This document shows, one piece after another, positions 59,726-64,000 of a stretch of DNA of 64,000 nt. Below the pieces are notes generated by a model. That model did not search any database. It was not told the DNA's origin and was given only the letters and a program-made list of their open reading frames with translations. Source of the DNA: Euryodendron excelsum. Lineage: Eukaryota; Streptophyta; Magnoliopsida; Ericales; Pentaphylacaceae. The DNA lies in assembly GCA_033060915.1 (NCBI GenBank), contig CM065383.1, positions 9,392,001 to 9,456,000 on the forward strand, given 5' to 3'. Position numbers and translations under genes: made by a program. Every line of letters begins with the position of its first letter. Position 1 is the stretch's first letter.

Positions 59726-59940
59726 GGTGTATTAGGGCCTTTGGAAGGTTTGAAGACACTTTGGGGTCTTTGAAAAAATTTAAGACACTTTGAGATCTTT
59801 GAAAAAGTTTAAGGCATTTGGAAGTTTTTGGAAGTTGAAAACACTTTATGGTCTTGAAAGTTGAAGACTCTTTGTTGTCTTGGAAGTTGAAGACCCTTTG
59901 TGGTCTTGGAAGTTTTGACTTGAAATTGGATAGTGGAGTG
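59726..59940 (+). repeat. Degenerate short tandem repeat (GAAGAC-CTTTG-GGTCTTGGAAG)
   Basis: Variants of GAAGACNCTTTGNGGTCTTGGAAG-like units of about 30 bp recur five to six times. The plus strand has few C residues. Confidence 0.6.
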
Positions 59941-61942
59941 TTTTGAAAATGTTTTTGGATCAATTTAAGGAAGTTTTGGAAAAATGCTTTGGTATGACTC
60001 AAGAGAATTTGAAAATGTTTTTGAAGTCTTGTTTTGAAAACCTTGGAGGCATGATTTTAGAATGTTTTGAAGAATTAATTTTTGAAAGTGGTTTTTGGAA
60101 ATGGCTAAGGGTTTGGAATCCTAATATGGACAATCTTAGAGGTTGTTCTTGATATATCACCTTCCTTTGGGGTCCCTAATCATAAGAAGGCTAGAGATGC
60201 CTTAGGTTTGTGATCTTTTAAAAATGTTTTTGGAAACATCTTGGAGTTGGTTTTTGAAACCTCAAGAGAGTTGAAGGTTTTGGAAAAAGTGGGTAATGAG
60301 TATAGTTTAAAATTAAAGGATCATTCAAAAAGGGTTCATGAGTTGGAACCTTGAAGCATATTAACTTAGATTGGGTTAGCCTATGGTTAGGGATGACCTA
60401 AAGTTAAGTTGGACTAGGGTTGACTACCTAGAGTAGGGGTCACCTAAGGTTAAGATGACTTAGGGTTAACTAACTAGAGTTAAGTTAACCTAAGGTGAGT
60501 AAACTAGGGTCAAGTTAACCTAGGGTTGGTCAACTAGGGTCAAGTTAACCTAGGGTTGGATTGGAAAATGGTTTTGAAAGTTGGTTTAATGCACTTTTGG
60601 AAAGAGCTTTGAAAAACAAAAACATGTTATGTAATGGACTTTGTTGGACAACCCTTTTGAAGATCATTTCCATGAAAATTTTGACTCTAGCCAAGAGAAT
60701 GATTTATATGGTTGGTGTTTGGAGACCATTTCAAGGAAGGTTTCCTCATGGCCATTATAACCATAATCTTGACAAGAGTGTAAGGGGTTCAAAAATCAAC
60801 ATGGTGATGACAACTTTTTTAGGCACCATTTTTAATACAAAGATGAAGAGAGTGCATTTTTGAAAATCATCTTTGGAGAAGGATTTTTGAAAACTATTTT
60901 TCAAGGGAACTATTCCATTAAGAGAGGGTTCATATGGCCAAACAAAAGGGAGACCACTCAAGAGAGGGTTCCATGAGACCATTCCAACCACTACACTTAA
61001 AAGGATAAAAATCTTAAAAATTAGAGAATTAGAAAGCAACCCTTATGCAAATTAAAATGCCATGGTGCCAAAATGAGAGTTAGGGGCTTAGTAGGGGATC
61101 TTCTAAGGCATGATTTTTAAAATCCCATCCTAAACTTCAAGGGGCCAACTCTTGGAACAATTTTTGAAAGAAATATAGAGCTTGGAAATGACATGGAGCC
61201 AAAAGTAATGTAAGCATTATAGATCATGGTAATAAGCATAAAAATGAAACCAATCATACAAGACATGCTCACAATAGTAATATGCAAGGGATCATGATCA
61301 CATACAAGGCTTTTAGGTTTCACCACATAAACAAGGGGCTTTTAGGCTATACCATCTTAAAGTAGGTTAGCGAGAGGTCCCCCTACATGGTGGCTCTCAC
61401 TTGCTTTCCTCTAGGCATGATCTAAGAGCCCTCTTAGCTCAAGCATGCAAGAATGGGGGGGTGTAGATGGGGATTAAAATAGAGAATAGCCTAAGTAGGC
61501 TAGGAGGGAGAAGAGAAGAGTGGGGGAAGACACAAATGTAAAAGGTATACCACCTTTTGCCTTCAACACACTTGTAGTCTTCAATGGATGTCTTTATTGG
61601 AGCTTGAATGACTTCAAAAAGGCTTGAGGGGCTGGAATGGAGTGTGTAATGGTGTATAAGGCCTTGTAGGTGAAGTGTAGAGGCTTGAGAGAGGTAAAAT
61701 CTAGCCTAAGTGTTGGAGGGGTGGAATATATGTAAGGATTCGAGGTTCTGGAGCAGTTTTAGCAGAGCTTCGCATAATTGCCTCGATAATTGAGCTAATC
61801 GGAAAGGTTTCGGAGGAATCGGTTGCACCCACGGTGTTCTCTTGGTGTTTCTCGTGGACTTTCATGTTTTTGAAAAGTTTAAATTGTGTTTGAAAATGTG
61901 GGATATCAACTTGGGAAGCGTGCATAAAAGAGCATTTATGGG
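59941..61942. other. Low-complexity intergenic DNA
   Basis: No gene is supported. The plus strand is rich in GAAAAT/TTTTGAA strings and may be the interior of a decayed retroelement that joins the LTR-like start at 61943. It includes the tandem repeat at about 60380-60560. Confidence 0.45.
60380..60560. repeat. Imperfect tandem repeat with CTAGGGT/TTAACCTA units
   Basis: Variants of AACTAGGGTCAAGTTAACC followed by TAGGGTTGGTC recur at about 30-bp spacing, best preserved at 60486-60555, and decay towards the left. Confidence 0.75.
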
Positions 61943-64000
61943 TGTCGCGCCCAGATTTTTCGCACTCGAGGAATACTCACCCAAGCGGGAAAAATGCTGT
62001 ACTCTCTCGTTAGAACTCACCCTCCTAGAAGAATGAGTGCGACTAGGTTTGAATTGAAAATATGTTTGAATAAAGGGCTTTTGAAAAAGATTCGGAGTCG
62101 CCACCTAACTTGGTTAAGGTGAGTTAGGTCACCTAAAAACTAAGAATAATCCGAAGACTACACTTAGGGTTTTTGAAAAACAATTTTGAAAACATCTCCT
62201 CAAGAGAGGGTTTTAAAGAAAACAGGTTGTTTGGCAACCTTTGGAAAACATTTAGCCCTTTTTAGAAAAATAACTCCTTTTTGGTCTTTGAAATCAGTGA
62301 TCCTAGGTTCGGAGGTTGGTTACGTGTAGGGAAGACGCACTAAGCTATCACCCTACCCCGCCCTTTCGGTACCTACATGTCAATCTACCCTAGATTCACC
62401 TATGAGAGTCTTTAATTAACATATGTTCAACCCTATTCACTTTGAAAAACAATGTTTGAAATAAATATGATGCATGAGATGCAAGTGTAAAAATAAGAGA
62501 GAATAAATTTGAAAAGAGATTAACTTGAAATTGATTTGATTTGATTTGAAAATAGATTTGAAAAGATATAATTGAAATTGGAAAGTTTGAAAATTTGGAG
62601 ATAGAAATTTGAAAATAGAAATTTGAAATTGAAATTTTAGATTTGAAAAGATTTTGAAAACCGCACCCATGAGGGTGGAATTGAAAGTTTGAAAAGTGTT
62701 GTGACCGCACCTATGAAGGTTGCCTACGTATCCCTTTGGGAGAATCAGGTCAGTCGTAGTTCGGACCAGAATCCGATTGAAAATAGATTGATTTGAAGAG
62801 AGAGATTGGATTGGAAGAAAGAGATTGAATTGAGATGGGAAAAGGAGATTGGAAATTGGAATTGAGAAGATTGGACTTGGATTTGAGAAGATTGATTTTG
62901 GAAGAAAGATTTAGACTTGTTTTTAGAGAGATGAAGGCTTTAAGAAACCTAGACTTAGGAAAGAGACTTAGGAAAGGTTTGACTTGACTTGGAAGGTTTA
63001 GGAGATTAGGAAAGGTTGGATTTAAGAAATGTTTGAATTAGGAAATGTTCGATTTAGGAAAGTTTCGAATTAGGAAAGTTTCATTTTTGGAAAGTTTTCG
63101 AATTAGGAAAGTTTCATTTTTGGAAAGTTTTCGAGTTAGGAAAGTTTTGAATTTAGGAAAGTTTCAACTTAGGAAAGCTTTGAATTAGGAAAGTTTTCAA
63201 ATTAGGAGAGTTTCGAAATTAAGAAAGTTTTGAAATTAGGAAAGTTTTGAATTAAGAAAATTTTGAATTTAGAAATGTTTGAAAAAGGGAAGTTTTGATT
63301 TTGGAAAGTTTTGAAAACAAGGAAGTTTTGAAAATACGAAAGTTTCGTTTTGGAAAAGGTTTGAAAAAGGAAAGTTTTCAGTTTAGGAAATGTTTGAATT
63401 AAGAAAGTTTTCAACTTAAGAAAGTCTTGAATTAAGAAAGTTTTGAATTTAGAAAAGTTTTAGATTTGAAAAGATTTTGAAGTTTTGGAAAGTTTAGAAT
63501 TTGGAAAGATTTGGGTTTAGAAAGATTTAACTTAAGAAAGTTTCAAATTTAGGAAGCTTAGAATTTTAGAAAGATTTGAAATTTAGAAAATTTAGGATTT
63601 AGAAAGTTTTTAGGTTTAAATTTTAGAAAGTCTTGAAATTAGGAAAGGCTTGAGTTTAGGAAAGGTTTGAAAACTTAGGTTTAAGAAGTTAAGATTTGAA
63701 AAGAGGGTAGAATTAGGAAAGGGTTGAATTAGGAAAGATTTGAAAGTTGAGTTTTTAAAATTTAGGAAAGATTTTTATGTTCAAGTTTTGGAAACTTAAG
63801 ACTTAGGAAAGTAAAAGATTAGGAAGGATTGGAATTAGGAAAGATTTGGATTAGGAAGGGATTGGATTTGGTTTCTAAAAGAGAAAGGTTGGATTTTGTT
63901 TCCTAAAACGGAGGACGGGATCTAGTTTCCTAAACGGGGAGATTGGATTTGGTTTCTTAAAGAGAAGATAGGATTTGACAAGAATTTGGAGAGGGAAATT
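61943..64000 (+). mobile_element. Probable LTR start, element truncated by the window edge
   Basis: The string TGTCGCGCCCAG at 61943 is a common plant LTR start. It is followed by GATTCGGAGTCGCCACC (about 62090) and GTTGCCTACGTATCCCTTTG (about 62718), phrases I associate with widespread plant LTR-type repeats from general familiarity, not from a search. No end, duplication or coding remnant is visible before 64000. Confidence 0.45.
62455..64000 (+). repeat. C-poor degenerate repeat field (AGGAAAGTTTNGAATT)
   Basis: For more than 1.5 kb the plus strand is made of variants of AGGAAAGTTTTGAATT (about 15-18 bp), with very few C residues except around 62655-62765. It produces accidental Phe-rich minus-strand frames that are not genes. 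Confidence 0.85.

Noticed and set aside
60380..60560. Telomere-like TTAGGGTTA/CTAGGGT strings
   Set aside because: The units are about 30 bp and contain TTAACCTA and GGTCAA, so they are not the plant TTTAGGG telomere repeat.
62396..63414. Phe-rich minus-strand frames
   Set aside because: Produced by the C-poor AGGAAAGTTT repeat field.

Overview
This window is nuclear DNA from a flowering plant, most likely a woody eudicot. The evidence is AT-rich intergenic DNA, plant-type introns, plant-only gene families (GT34 glycosyltransferases, HHP heptahelical proteins, PADRE/DUF4228 proteins) and a dense load of plant retrotransposons and MITEs. The species cannot be named from the sequence alone. 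Every call was made by reading the sequence. No database search was run.

Layout. The first 6 kb is gene-free DNA with three short non-autonomous transposon copies. From 6.0 to 14.6 kb lie two tandem, intronless GT34 Golgi glycosyltransferase genes on the minus strand. Between them are a 180-bp tandem repeat, a 199-bp hAT-type MITE and a 1.72-kb solo LTR. A tRNA-Thr(AGU) gene follows at 15.8 kb. A three-exon HHP (PAQR-family) membrane receptor gene spans 16.7-22.4 kb on the minus strand, with a 1.03-kb solo LTR 0.47 kb upstream of its start codon. From 23.9 to 27.7 kb there are a tRNA-derived SINE, a Tourist-like MITE and a hairpin element.

From 27.8 to 46.5 kb two LTR retrotransposons surround one broken gene. 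A Copia element (27761-35159, minus strand, 479-bp LTRs, TSD ATAAG) ends 0.44 kb upstream of a PADRE-domain gene. That gene has a stop at codon 15. A Tat-lineage Gypsy element (36121-46500, plus strand, 596-bp LTRs) cuts it in or just after exon 2. The Gypsy element has both a Gypsy RNase H and a second 'archaeal-type' RNase H, a 63-bp minisatellite and an antisense ORF region. All reading frames of both elements carry stops or frameshifts. LTR divergence counted by eye is about 8% in each, so the insertions look similar in age.

From 46.5 to 64 kb no host gene was seen. This part holds a 64-bp CT microsatellite, a 3.5-kb LTR-type element with a perfect TSD, a 5'-truncated L1-type LINE (about 5.9 kb, minus strand) and a low-complexity, C-poor plus strand that includes the probable start of another LTR and runs off the window edge.

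The intact host genes (two GT34 enzymes, HHP, tRNA-Thr) share no pathway and are neighbours only. I found no convincing new biological system. The most informative features are the disrupted PADRE gene, the structure of the Tat element and several solo LTRs and MITEs that can be bounded exactly by their target-site duplications.
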